Source: Rhodanobacteraceae bacterium
GTDB taxonomy: Bacteria; Pseudomonadota; Gammaproteobacteria; Xanthomonadales; Rhodanobacteraceae
Length of the DNA stretch: 64,000 nucleotides
Assembly: GCA_004299555.1 (NCBI GenBank)
Contig: SCQU01000017.1
Span: forward strand, 57,333 to 121,332
Reading direction: 5' to 3'
Part shown: positions 25,310 through 32,968 of the stretch, piece by piece
Numbering within the stretch: position 1 is the stretch's first letter
Layout: each line of letters starts with the position of its first letter
The notes under the pieces: generated by a model
What the model was told of the DNA's origin: nothing
Database searches by the model: none
The model's input: only the letters and a program-made list of their open reading frames with translations
Position numbers and translations under genes: made by a program

Positions 25310-26305
25310 TCACTTCTTGCGGCCTTGGCTCTTTGCCTGCTCCGCCAGCAGCTCCCTCGCCCGTTCAAGCAAGGCCTCGCGCTCGGTCCGCGCCGGCGGC
25401 ATGTCAGCGATGAATCGCTTGATTTCAACGGCGGCGGCGACCTGCCCTGACCCCTCGAACGCTGCCGCCAGTGTCGCCCAGGCACGTTTCATGTTGCGCT
25501 GGCGCTCCCGTCCTGCCGCGATCCAGGGCTGACCCTCACCAATCGAGGTGCCCGACTGTGCTGCCTTGATGGCCTGCTCAAGCTTCCAGCGCGTGACGCG
25601 CGATCCGCGCCTGGCATCCATGTGGCGGATCGCCTGCCGCTGACCCTTGCGCACCACGCCGCGCGATCGGCGCGGCGTGGCTTCGGCTTTCACGCCACGC
25701 TTGCGTAGGGCGGCGGCAAACACCTCGCGCCAAGCCTGCAAATCGCCTTTGCGGGGATCGAGATACTGCCCTTGAAGCCCGTGCGTCTTGACGGTCAAGT
25801 GAACGTGCGGATGATCGGTGTCCTCGTGCACCGCCATCAGATAGTCGAATCGCCCCGCGAACTCGCTGCGTGCGAAAGCGCGGGCAGCGTCGGCAACGGC
25901 GCCGCGGTCCGTACCGACCGGCATCGACAGGATAAGGTTCACCGTGTCGCGCCGGCGCCCTCCCCGTCCCTTGTGGTCGTCTGACCACCAATCTTTGGCC
26001 AGGCTGCGAACGTTGCAGCTGCCTGCGATCAGTTCGCCGTTCTCACGTTCTGCGGTGAGCTTGCCGTTGCGGGTGATGTAGGCAAGGTGCTCCTTGAGGC
26101 GCTTGAACCCCCTCGCCGACCCCGTGATCTTGACCATCACCTCGGGTTTGCGGCTGACGACCCGCAGCACCCTGCCGGCGACGCCGGCGCGGCGACGCTT
26201 CGGCATGGCATCCGGCCCTTGCTTGCGCTTCCTGGCCCGAACCGGCGTCTGGAAGATGAACTCGGCCGGGCCTAGCCAGTCGATCTCGTCCCGATCATCC
26301 GGCAT
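25310..26305 (-). CDS. MOBP-type relaxase/mobilisation nuclease
   Basis: 331 residues from the ATG at 26305 (GGGAGC ribosome site); the open frame upstream is mobC sequence in another frame. It would nick oriT and lead the strand through the VirB/VirD4 channel. The three-histidine relaxase motif HEDTDHPHVHLTVK lies at about 158-171. An upstream 'RLKEHLAYITRNGKL' helix resembles VirD2/TraI-type relaxases. A basic C-terminal region (about 210-331) would bind DNA. The catalytic Tyr is expected in the N-terminal part: Tyr in 'AYITRNG' is one candidate, which I cannot confirm. It overlaps mobC by 11 bases. It is shorter than IncP TraI, with no helicase or primase domain, and LPD7 is encoded separately near virD4. 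Confidence 0.85.
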   Translation of the reverse strand: MPDDRDEIDWLGPAEFIFQTPVRARKRKQGPDAMPKRRRAGVAGRVLRVVSRKPEVMVKITGSARGFKRLKEHLAYITRNGKLTAERENGELIAGSCNVRSLAKDWWSDDHKGRGGRRRDTVNLILSMPVGTDRGAVADAARAFARSEFAGRFDYLMAVHEDTDHPHVHLTVKTHGLQGQYLDPRKGDLQAWREVFAAALRKRGVKAEATPRRSRGVVRKGQRQAIRHMDARRGSRVTRWKLEQAIKAAQSGTSIGEGQPWIAAGRERQRNMKRAWATLAAAFEGSGQVAAAVEIKRFIADMPPARTEREALLERARELLAEQAKSQGRKK

Positions 26306-26825
26306 CGGCTGCTCCCGTTCGATGTGACGCTTTCTGCGCCAAAGTGCGGACGGCACGGTGGATCTTTTCGACGGCGCGTTCGGCGGCTTGGACGAACTCG
26401 CCCTGGGCATCGCTCCATTGGTCGCTGCGCAGCAACCGGTGCGTGATCATGTTGAGGTTGCGCCCGACCGGACCGATCGCCCGGATCGCTTCGCGCAGCT
26501 CGGCAAGTTCATCCTTCGAAAATGGTACGGCGTGGTCGAGCTGCTGCCGGATCAGGGCAACGACCCAGCCTTGGGCGGACTGCCCGGATGCTTCCGCCAG
26601 CTCACGCACACGCTGAACTTCATGGTTCCACAGCCGAAGCCGAAGTTGGCCGCCGTGACCGCGGCGACCGGCTGAAAGTTCACGCACTGACCGTTTCCCG
26701 GACGACTCGAGCACACGTTTCACGATTTGGCGGAGCAGCGCAGCTTCGGTCATGCCGTGCTCGCTAGCCAATTGAGCGAAGGCCGTTTTCATTTCCGCCG
26801 TACAGGGCGTTTTGAGCGTCGGCAT
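26295..26825 (-). CDS. mobC: MobC-like relaxosome accessory protein
   Basis: 176 residues. The N-terminal half resembles a ribbon-helix-helix DNA-binding segment ('MKTAFAQLASEHGMTEAALLRQIVKRVLE'). The C-terminal half has the MobC pattern 'DELAELREAIRAIGPVGRNLNMITHRL'. MobC proteins bind beside nic and help open oriT for the relaxase. It overlaps the relaxase start by 11 bases, and the predicted oriT lies directly upstream. The start ATG at 26825 has no strong ribosome site. Function is well supported by motif plus context. Confidence 0.8.
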   Translation of the reverse strand: MPTLKTPCTAEMKTAFAQLASEHGMTEAALLRQIVKRVLESSGKRSVRELSAGRRGHGGQLRLRLWNHEVQRVRELAEASGQSAQGWVVALIRQQLDHAVPFSKDELAELREAIRAIGPVGRNLNMITHRLLRSDQWSDAQGEFVQAAERAVEKIHRAVRTLAQKASHRTGAADAG

Positions 26826-26869
26826 CGGTTAAAGGGCTGCACCATAATGCGAACAAAACGGAATGGCCT

Positions 26870-26915
26870 GCGGGAAAACGGGACGTTTTGGCCCCGTCAA
26901 CCCTATCCTGCACTA
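26870..26915 (+). other. Predicted oriT with IncP/VirD2-type nick sequence
   Basis: Between mobC and the korB/parB-like gene, TATCCTG (26904-26910) followed by C matches the MOBP nick consensus YATCCTG/Y, with cleavage predicted after G26910 on the plus strand. Just upstream is a perfect inverted repeat AAAACG GGA CGTTTT (26875-26889). Relaxases often bind such a repeat 5' of nic. The position beside mobC and the relaxase gene is the usual oriT location. No nicking data; the call is by consensus and context. Confidence 0.7.
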
Positions 26916-26937
26916 GCCCATTCCTCCTCGAAATAAT

Positions 26938-26968
26938 GTCAGGCCCTGACATTGCGTCCCTGTCAGGG
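26938..26968 (-). terminator. Two adjacent palindromes at the end of the korB/parB-like gene
   Basis: GTCAGGCCCTGAC (26938-26950) and CCCTGTCAGGG (26958-26968) are perfect odd-centred palindromes sharing the CAGGG core. The second spans the stop codon of the korB/parB-like gene. They may be binding sites for a dimeric regulator near oriT or a weak terminator; no T-run follows. Confidence 0.4.
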
Positions 26969-27934
26969 CAACTCGATGGATTGCAGTGTCAGCGAGGAAA
27001 CCGGCGCAAAGCAGGCGCCCTGCTTTTCGCTCACAAGCTTCACGGACGCCACACCGTCAATGGCACATTGGCAGCGGTAGTCCACAACCCAGCTTGCATC
27101 CGTGTAACCAACCAGAATGCGGACCGGCAGGCTCGCGTCCGAAGTCGGGAAAAGTTGGCGGCCGCTCGGCGAAGGTTGATCGGACGTTTCATCCGCGACC
27201 TTGCCCGCCGGCGGCTGTGAAGGCGCTCCGCCACCCGTGCCGTCAACCGACTTTGGCGACAACGAATCACTGTCGGCAACGTCCGGAAGAAAGGAGGCTT
27301 GGGTTGCCGCACGTTCAATCAGTGGTTGATCGATCGGCTCTGACCTGTTCAGGAGTTCTGCCGCGACTTCCGGCTTCGCAATATGCAATTGCTGCAAGCT
27401 TCTGAGTGCGGTCAATCCGGTGACGCGACCGTCCCGGAGCGCGGACACCAGGACCGGAGGCATGTTGTCGATCGCCGCATAGGCCGTGACCCAGGTTCTA
27501 CTTTTCCCAAGCGACTTGGCTAACTCGGCATGGGTGATACCGGTGGCGAGTTCAGCCGAAATCACGCGATAGATTTCCCACGCGCTCAAGTCTTCGCGCT
27601 GGATGTTCTCAACCAGTTGCGCGCGGGAGTTCAGATCGTCGCGCACAATGACCTCGATCTTGTCCCAGCCGAGCTGACGGACGGCGCGCCAGCGTCGTTC
27701 CCCGGAGATCAGCAAGTAACCGTCATCCTGAGTCTTGACCACTGGCGGTTGGATCATGCCGTTCGACGCGATGCTCTGCGAGAGCTCGACAAGGGCGCCT
27801 TCATCAAAGCGATTGCGTGGCTGGTTCGGATCAGGACGAATAGCATCCACTCGAACGCTGCGCAATCCATTTCCCTTGTTTTGCGCGCTGAGGAGCGCGC
27901 TAATGTCGCTCAAGCCGGAGAGATCAAGCGTCAT
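26963..27934 (-). CDS. KorB/ParB-family partition and regulatory protein
   Basis: 323 residues. The ParB N-terminal domain is clear: 'IRPDPNQPRNRFDEGALVELSQSIASNGMIQPPVV', 'YLLISGERRWRAVRQLGW', then 'VENIQREDLSAWE'. The helix-turn-helix is at about 130-155 ('THAELAKSLGKSRTWVTAYAAI'). The C-terminal 60 residues form a small beta-rich domain ('VRILVGYTDASWVVDYRCQC...') like the KorB dimerisation domain. Pairing with ParA/IncC (11-base overlap) mirrors the IncP korB-incC arrangement. It probably both stabilises the excised element and represses transfer genes. The CAGGG palindromes at its 3' end are possible targets. Confidence 0.8.
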   Translation of the reverse strand: MTLDLSGLSDISALLSAQNKGNGLRSVRVDAIRPDPNQPRNRFDEGALVELSQSIASNGMIQPPVVKTQDDGYLLISGERRWRAVRQLGWDKIEVIVRDDLNSRAQLVENIQREDLSAWEIYRVISAELATGITHAELAKSLGKSRTWVTAYAAIDNMPPVLVSALRDGRVTGLTALRSLQQLHIAKPEVAAELLNRSEPIDQPLIERAATQASFLPDVADSDSLSPKSVDGTGGGAPSQPPAGKVADETSDQPSPSGRQLFPTSDASLPVRILVGYTDASWVVDYRCQCAIDGVASVKLVSEKQGACFAPVSSLTLQSIELP

Positions 27935-28691
27935 GCGGCAGTCCTCCCATTTTTTCGATCAGATGCGCGATCACGTTCTTCATTTCGTGGCCGGCGACGC
28001 GAGCCGAAGTCTTTCGCATCGCCCAGACGGGCTGCCTCTCGCCTGCGGCTTCGGCAATGCTGGTTCTGAGGAAAATGGCCTTGCGAACCACCAGTTCGGG
28101 ATAACTCCGCAGGAGTGAAACCAGGTTGGCTTTCTGCGCCGGGCTATGCGAATTCACCCGGCTCGGGAGCATGCCCAACACCTCCAGCGTCGGATTCAAC
28201 TGTCGGCGAATCCCATAGATCGTTTGCAGCATCGCGGTGATGCCCTCGATGCTGTACGTTTGCAACTCGATGGGCGAGAGGGCGTGGCTCGCTGCGGCGA
28301 CCGCCGCCACCATGCGCAATCCCAACGCCGGCGCCGTATCGATCAGGCACAGCTCGAATTGGGCCGAGTCCGAAAAGCGGCGGATGTGCTCCGCGAACGT
28401 CTGGATGATGTCCGGCCTGCCACCGTCGATCTTGAGCAAGCCGGCGTCGGCACCTATTAGCGTGATGGGAACTTCAGCCGGACGCGCGAACTGAATCGGT
28501 TGCGTTTCGAACAGGGTCGAGGCAGGGATGCCGCTGACGAATGCCTCGAGGCTGGCGGTGGTGTTGCGCTGCGGATCCAGGTCAACGACGAGCGTCCGGT
28601 TGCCTGCTTCCGCTGCGTAGTGCGCCATATGCACGAGCAGCGTTGTCTTGCCGACGCCACCCTTCTGGTTGGCGATCACGAGCGTCTTCAT
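27924..28691 (-). CDS. ParA/IncC-family partition ATPase
   Basis: 255 residues. The deviant Walker A 'NQKGGVGKTTLLVHMA' is at about 8-23. 'VVDLDPQRNTTASL' (Walker A') and 'CLIDTAPALGLRMVAAVAAA' (Walker B region) follow. It is short and has no N-terminal helix-turn-helix, like IncC2 or Soj. It overlaps the KorB/ParB-like gene by 11 bases. It would position or stabilise the circular intermediate of the element. First clear gene of the maintenance operon on this strand. Confidence 0.88.
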   Translation of the reverse strand: MKTLVIANQKGGVGKTTLLVHMAHYAAEAGNRTLVVDLDPQRNTTASLEAFVSGIPASTLFETQPIQFARPAEVPITLIGADAGLLKIDGGRPDIIQTFAEHIRRFSDSAQFELCLIDTAPALGLRMVAAVAAASHALSPIELQTYSIEGITAMLQTIYGIRRQLNPTLEVLGMLPSRVNSHSPAQKANLVSLLRSYPELVVRKAIFLRTSIAEAAGERQPVWAMRKTSARVAGHEMKNVIAHLIEKMGGLPHDA

Positions 28692-28754
28692 GGGTTTGAT
28701 CCAGTCGCGGAATGCAGATGCAGTGGAGGACGGCCGCTGACAATCAGCGGCGAG

Positions 28755-29066
28755 CTACCTGGACGGCGACTTTTTCTTTCGCTTCGGCTCGACGACGATC
28801 AGGGACCCTTGCAGAGGCCACTCACCGGTCAGTTCCGCAATCTTTTCGAATGCAGCGTCCTCGGCCGCATACCACGCGCTGACCGCCAGCAGCTCCGGCA
28901 TGATCTCGGCGACTTCCGCTTCGTCATCGAGGTCGTTGAGTTCGACGGTTGCGGCAAAAGCGTCTTCAATGGTCACCCGGCGTTTTTCGAGCTCAGCCTC
29001 CGCGGCCTGGGTTGCGGCAGCAATCTGCTCGTCGGTTCCGTGCACGTACCAAAGCGAAAGTTTCAC
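28755..29066 (-). CDS. Small acidic hypothetical protein of the element
   Basis: 103 residues from GTG 29066, chosen because an AGAAGGAGA ribosome site lies 5-6 bases upstream; a longer frame to 29126 lacks one. The sequence 'KLSLWYVHGTDEQIAAATQAAEAELEKRRVTIEDAFAA' is followed by an acidic helical middle and a basic tail (EPKRKKKSPSR). No family recognised. It lies between ParA and the AlpA-like regulator and is probably part of the same leftward operon. The acidic body with basic end could suit a nucleic-acid-associated or DNA-mimic role, which is speculation. Confidence 0.6.
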   Translation of the reverse strand: MKLSLWYVHGTDEQIAAATQAAEAELEKRRVTIEDAFAATVELNDLDDEAEVAEIMPELLAVSAWYAAEDAAFEKIAELTGEWPLQGSLIVVEPKRKKKSPSR

Positions 29067-29181
29067 GAAGTCTCCTTCTGCCGCTGCGCTGCGCAAGGTA
29101 CCGCAAAGGCGCGCGCATGCAAGCATCGATCAAAAATGGGGAACGCCGCATTGGCCCCTACAGGGCCAGCCGACACGATGC

Positions 29182-29403
29182 TCAAGCCTTCTTCGCATCA
29201 CGCTCGGCGATGCGTTCGGCCTTCCAGCGCTCGACTTCTGCCGAACTCCATGCGCTCGCGCGCGCACCGATTTTTACGGGCGCAGGGAACGTGCCTTGGG
29301 CGATCCGGCGATAGAGCTCGGAGCGGCTCAGCCCGGTGTGAGCTTTGACTTCGGGAAGTCGCAACAGGACGAATTGAGTAGTTGAATCGGTAGCCAGTGG
29401 CAT
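29182..29403 (-). CDS. AlpA-like excisionase/transcriptional regulator
   Basis: 73 residues. The core 'FVLLRLPEVKAHTGLSRSELYRRIAQGTFPAPVKIGARASAWSSAEVERWKAERI' is the MerR-like winged helix of the AlpA/excisionase family. Such proteins regulate integrase genes or act as directionality factors in integrative elements. The ribosome site AAAGGA lies 8 bases before the ATG. Three 20-bp tandem repeats lie about 100 bases upstream and may be its operator. Distance to the integrase gene is about 700 bases. Confidence 0.85.
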   Translation of the reverse strand: MPLATDSTTQFVLLRLPEVKAHTGLSRSELYRRIAQGTFPAPVKIGARASAWSSAEVERWKAERIAERDAKKA

Positions 29404-29500
29404 CGCATTGGTCCTTTCGCGCCCGCGCCGGATTGCGTGGGCGGCCTTGAACGAGGCGATGCCTACTATCTACATATCACGAGCCGACTTCATCAACTGA

Positions 29501-29560
29501 ACCGGTACGATGGCTACGCAACCGGTACGATGCATACGCAACCGGTTCGATGCATATCAT
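29501..29560 (+). repeat. Three 20-bp tandem repeats (iteron-like)
   Basis: Units start at 29501, 29521 and 29541, each beginning ACCGGT(A/T)CGATG. Units 1 and 2 end TACGCA and the third diverges at its end (ATATCAT). The 20-bp period, about two helical turns, suits cooperative protein binding on one face of the DNA. They lie upstream of the AlpA-like gene and touch the 3' end of the next gene (stop at 29557-29559). Operator or origin-like iterons are both possible. Confidence 0.8.
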
Positions 29561-30048
29561 TTGACGACGGATCCCCTCGACCACGCCGTAACCCAGCGCT
29601 GCACTGTCACGGGGTTTTCGATCACGGGGTACTTCGCAACCATCGCGCGAGCGAACGCTGCCGCGGACCGGTATATCGCCTTCCCGGCGCGCCACTCCTG
29701 CCACAGCTTGTAGGTTTCACGCATCACGGCTTGCTTGGGGTCTTTGGCAAGCTTGCTCGAAATCGCCGCCCTGGCTTTCTCCAACATCAGCGCACGGTGC
29801 GCAACATGGATCAAGGCTGCGATGGCCTCCGGGCTCATCGGGTGCTCGCGCAGATAAGCGGATGCTTCGTCCATGTCAGCGTGGCGCAGGTTCTCGAACA
29901 CGCGCTCCGCTTCCTTCTTGGCAGCAAGGAAGCGCGCCACGACGGGTTTGAATGTTTCCGCAGTTTGCAGGATTCCTCGATAGCGTTCCGGGTTCTCGCG
30001 CAGCTCACGCAGCGTGATGCGCTTCCGTGTGGTCGATGGCATCAACAT
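29557..30048 (-). CDS. Hypothetical element protein, helical
   Basis: 163 residues: 'TRKRITLRELRENPERYRGILQTAETFKPVVARFLAAKKEAERVFENLRHADMDEASAYL...', mostly charged helix, with a C-terminal part 'WQEWRAGKAIYRSAAAFARAMVAKYPVIENPVTVQRWVTAW'. That last part could be a helix-turn-helix-like DNA-binding segment. AGGAG lies 4 bases before the ATG at 30048; a second ATG is two codons on. It sits between the AlpA-like gene and the integrase. No family recognised; a regulatory or DNA-structural role in integration or excision is only inferred from position. Confidence 0.65.
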   Translation of the reverse strand: MLMPSTTRKRITLRELRENPERYRGILQTAETFKPVVARFLAAKKEAERVFENLRHADMDEASAYLREHPMSPEAIAALIHVAHRALMLEKARAAISSKLAKDPKQAVMRETYKLWQEWRAGKAIYRSAAAFARAMVAKYPVIENPVTVQRWVTAWSRGSVVK

Positions 30049-30129
30049 TTAGCTCCTGGTGCTGACTGGCAACCGCGACAACATCCAGTCACGAGTACCA
30101 GTGGCGTCCTGATTCAAGCGGCGCGCTGA

Positions 30130-31344
30130 TCATCGCCGCAACGGAATGACATTGCTACCCGACTGCAAGCTGTCCAAGTAAGTCGCCCAGTCCTGCATCA
30201 TCCCCCGACGCTCTTTCATGTACTCGGCGTGGTTGTAGCTCGCCCGCACCTTGTCCCTGTCTGCGTGAGCAAGCTGACGCTCAATCACGTCAGATCGATA
30301 ACCCATCTCGTTCAAGATGGTCGATGCGGTTGCGCGGAACCCATGTGCCGAGAAACCGATACTGCCCTTGCCGTTGAATCCCATTCGCTCCAGCGCGCGG
30401 TTCAGCGTCGTTGCGGTCATGCATCCCTTGGGCCTGCGGTAATTTGGAAATAGCATGGACCGACCACCCGTGTAGCTACGCAGCTCCTTGAGCATCGCCA
30501 CCGCCTGGCCGGATAGAGGTACGACGTGCGGCTCGCGCATTTTCATGCGTTCGGCCGGTATCCGCCATTCGGCACGCTCGAAGTCGATCTCTGCCCATGC
30601 GGCCTTGCGGAGCTCGACAGTCCGCACGAATGTCAGCAGCATCAGTCGCAACGCGATGACCGTGGTGCGATAGCCGCCATATTCATCTACAGCCGCCATG
30701 AAATCTTTGATCTGCTCTTGCGAGAGCGGCTTGTGATGCTCGACCTTTGGGCGCTGAATGGCGCCCCGCAACGCCGCCGCCGGGTCACCGTCTGCACGCA
30801 ATGTAGCTACGGCGTAGCGGAATATTGCGGAAGACCATTGACGCACCAGCAGCGCGACTGACACTGCTCCCCGCGCTTCAACTCGTCGAACGATCTCCAG
30901 CAAGTGTGCGGCAGTCACGCTGCGAATCGGGAGCTTCCCGATATGAGGGAAGACGTCAGCTGTCAGGAAGTTGGTCACCTGCCGCTGGTAGTAGGGCGTC
31001 CAACTTCCGGCCTTCTTGGAAACCCATTCCTTGGCCACGGCCTCGAACGTATTGGCGTTTGCAGTTTGGTTGGACAGACGCTCGACTTGCCGGTTGTGGG
31101 ATGGATGAACACCCCGCTTGACCAGGACGCGCGCCTTGCCATGCTCCGCTCGCGCATCAGCAAGCGACGATTCGGGATACTTGCCGATGGCGAAGACGTT
31201 CTCTTTGCCAGCAATCCGATATCGGTAGCGCCACAATTTCGTGCCGTTCGGACGCACGTCGAGATAGAGGCCTCCACCGTCAGCCAGCTTGATGGGTTTA
31301 GAGTTTGCTTTGACTGTGCGAACCTTGGCGTCGGTCAGCGGCAT
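30130..31344 (-). CDS. int: P4-type tyrosine integrase
   Basis: 404 residues from ATG 31344 (AAGGA, 9 bases upstream). The N-terminal arm-binding domain (DUF4102) reads 'PLTDAKVRTVKANSKPIKLADGGGLYLDVRPNGTKLWRYRYR'. The core-binding region is followed by the catalytic domain: Arg near 238 (TFVRTVELRKA), HGFRATAS near 335, and the His plus nucleophile Tyr in 'LAHADRDKVRASYNHAEY' near 370. It catalyses site-specific integration and excision of the element. It lies at the right end facing inward, and chromosomal genes begin about 200 bases beyond its start. Between lies the candidate attachment repeat. Confidence 0.93.
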   Translation of the reverse strand: MPLTDAKVRTVKANSKPIKLADGGGLYLDVRPNGTKLWRYRYRIAGKENVFAIGKYPESSLADARAEHGKARVLVKRGVHPSHNRQVERLSNQTANANTFEAVAKEWVSKKAGSWTPYYQRQVTNFLTADVFPHIGKLPIRSVTAAHLLEIVRRVEARGAVSVALLVRQWSSAIFRYAVATLRADGDPAAALRGAIQRPKVEHHKPLSQEQIKDFMAAVDEYGGYRTTVIALRLMLLTFVRTVELRKAAWAEIDFERAEWRIPAERMKMREPHVVPLSGQAVAMLKELRSYTGGRSMLFPNYRRPKGCMTATTLNRALERMGFNGKGSIGFSAHGFRATASTILNEMGYRSDVIERQLAHADRDKVRASYNHAEYMKERRGMMQDWATYLDSLQSGSNVIPLRR

Positions 31345-31401
31345 GTGCGGGTATCCTTGTTCCGATACCCGCAACGATACCCGCAATTTGCTTGGCTTGC
31401 C

Positions 31402-31489
31402 AGGGACACCACTGGACAGCCGAGGACATGATGTTATTGTTTATATTGAAATTTACTGGAAAATCGGGAAGCCTAGGGACGCCACTGGA
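31402..31489. repeat. Imperfect 15-bp direct repeat, candidate attachment region
   Basis: AGGGACACCACTGGA (31402-31416) and AGGGACGCCACTGGA (31475-31489) differ at one base and are 73 bases apart. The DNA between them (about 31428-31465) is strikingly AT-rich compared with both flanks. They lie between the integrase start and the first chromosomal gene. They may be the core and an arm site of the element's right end. No tRNA gene was found here. The opposite end is outside the window, so the core cannot be confirmed. Confidence 0.5.
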
Positions 31490-31550
31490 TGGCAATGATG
31501 ATTGTCGATCAACAGCAACATGGCCGTCCGCTCCGAGTCGGGACCTGCCC

Positions 31551-32639
31551 GTGAAGTCCGCAAGTTTGAATGCACGCAAGCAGCGATACAAGGCGATCAC
31601 GCGTGCGCTCCTGGCCGGAGGGTTGTTGCTGAGCATGAGCGCCTGCACCACCCTCGGTTACTACGCGCACCTCGCGGCCGGCGAGGCCGCGGTGTTGCGC
31701 GCCCGGGTGCCGATCCGGAAGGTCATTGCAGACCCCCGGGTCGATCCGGCATTGCGCACGCGCCTCGCACTGGCGCTGCGCGCGCGTGCGTTTGCGTCCG
31801 ACCGGCTGGATTTGCCGCGCAACCAGAGCTATACGACCTACGCCGACATCCACCGTCCGTTCGTGATGTGGAACGTGTTTGCAACGCCCGCCCTGTCGCT
31901 CAAGGCCGTCGAGCACTGCTTCCCGATCGCCGGTTGCGTCGCCTACCAGGGCTTCTACCAAAAGGCCCGCGCCGCAGCGCTGGCGGCGCGGCTTCGCAAG
32001 CGTGGCGACGATGTCTGGGTCGGCGGGGTACCCGCCTATTCCACGCTCGGGCATTTCGCCGATCCGCTGCTGAGCACGATGGATCGCTGGAGCACCGATG
32101 AGCTCATCGGCACGATCTTCCACGAGCTTGCACACCAGAAGATCTATGTGAAGAACGATACGGCGTTCAACGAGTCGTATGCGACCTTCGTGCAGCGCGA
32201 AGGCCTGCGTGAATTTCTTGCCGACAATCATCTGCGGCTGCCCGATCCCGCCGCCGCCACACGGCAGCGGCAATTCACGGATCTCGTGCTGGCAACGCGC
32301 GCAAAACTGAAAACGCTGTACGCAAGCGACCTGCCAGACACCACAAAGCTGCACCGCAAGCAACAGGTATTTGCCGACCTGCGGCAGCAGTACGCGCGGC
32401 TGCGCGACGACGACTGGCATGGCTACAAGGGCTATGACCACTGGATCGACACCCCGCTCAACAACGCCAAGCTGCTGCCGTTTGGCCTGTATGACCGCGG
32501 CGTGCCGGCGTTTGCCGCGCTGTTTGCACACTGCGCCAACGCCTGGCCGTGCTTCTTTGCCGCGGTGCGCAGGCTCGGCCGCGAGCCGGCCGCGCAGCGC
32601 GACGCCTTCCTCGGCGCGGAGCCGCCGGCGGCTCCCTGA
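31551..32639 (+). CDS. Putative lipoprotein zinc aminopeptidase (DUF2265 family)
   Basis: About 362 residues from GTG 31551. The lipoprotein signal 'ALLAGGLLLSMSAC' gives a lipobox Cys near residue 31, so it is anchored in the periplasm. The zinc motif HELAH ('IGTIFHELAHQKIYVKNDTAFNESYATFV') is near 200, with the downstream Glu in NESYA as third ligand, as in the putative aminopeptidase family PF10023. The C-terminal 'NNAKLLPFGLYDRGVPAFAALF' is also conserved as I recall. The open frame extends to 31392 across the attachment repeats, so the chosen start is the most sensible but uncertain. First chromosomal gene after the element. Confidence 0.8.
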   Translation: MKSASLNARKQRYKAITRALLAGGLLLSMSACTTLGYYAHLAAGEAAVLRARVPIRKVIADPRVDPALRTRLALALRARAFASDRLDLPRNQSYTTYADIHRPFVMWNVFATPALSLKAVEHCFPIAGCVAYQGFYQKARAAALAARLRKRGDDVWVGGVPAYSTLGHFADPLLSTMDRWSTDELIGTIFHELAHQKIYVKNDTAFNESYATFVQREGLREFLADNHLRLPDPAAATRQRQFTDLVLATRAKLKTLYASDLPDTTKLHRKQQVFADLRQQYARLRDDDWHGYKGYDHWIDTPLNNAKLLPFGLYDRGVPAFAALFAHCANAWPCFFAAVRRLGREPAAQRDAFLGAEPPAAP

Positions 32640-32707
32640 CGCAGGTCAACGCGGGCGCGGCCACAGCGGCGCAAGCTTGCGCGGTATCCAACCACGCGAG
32701 CTACCGC

Positions 32708-32968
32708 ATGAGCCCCCCCGTTGAGACTCCCGCCTACACGCCGTACCCCTTTGACGCGCGCGCGATCGCGCACCGTTTCCGCCACTCGGCGATCTTCGGC
32801 GCCCTGGACGCGCTGGAAGCGGGCGAGGCGATGCGCTTTGTCAACGACCACGATCCGATCCCGCTGCTCAACCAGATGCGGCAGCGCTATGGCGAACGCA
32901 TCGACGTGATCTACCAGCAGCACGGCGACGGCGGCCCCGTGGTCATCGACTTTGTGGTGAAACGCTAA
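32708..32968 (+). CDS. DUF2249-domain protein
   Basis: 86 residues: 'YTPYPFDARAIAHRFRHSAIFGALDALEAGEAMRFVNDHDPIPLLNQMRQRYG' followed by a short beta-rich tail. The pattern 'aL..G..l.lvnDhdP.pLl.ql...' is characteristic of DUF2249 (SirA-like fold, often found beside nitrogen-oxide or heme genes). Its TAA overlaps the next gene's ATG (TAATG), so the two are co-translated. It is probably a small cytosolic sulfur- or metal-related accessory protein; the specific role is unknown. Confidence 0.75.
   Translation: MSPPVETPAYTPYPFDARAIAHRFRHSAIFGALDALEAGEAMRFVNDHDPIPLLNQMRQRYGERIDVIYQQHGDGGPVVIDFVVKR

Noticed and set aside
31387..31600. tRNA gene as integration target
   Set aside because: No cloverleaf, T-loop (GTTCGA) or CCA-end arrangement could be built on either strand beside the integrase.
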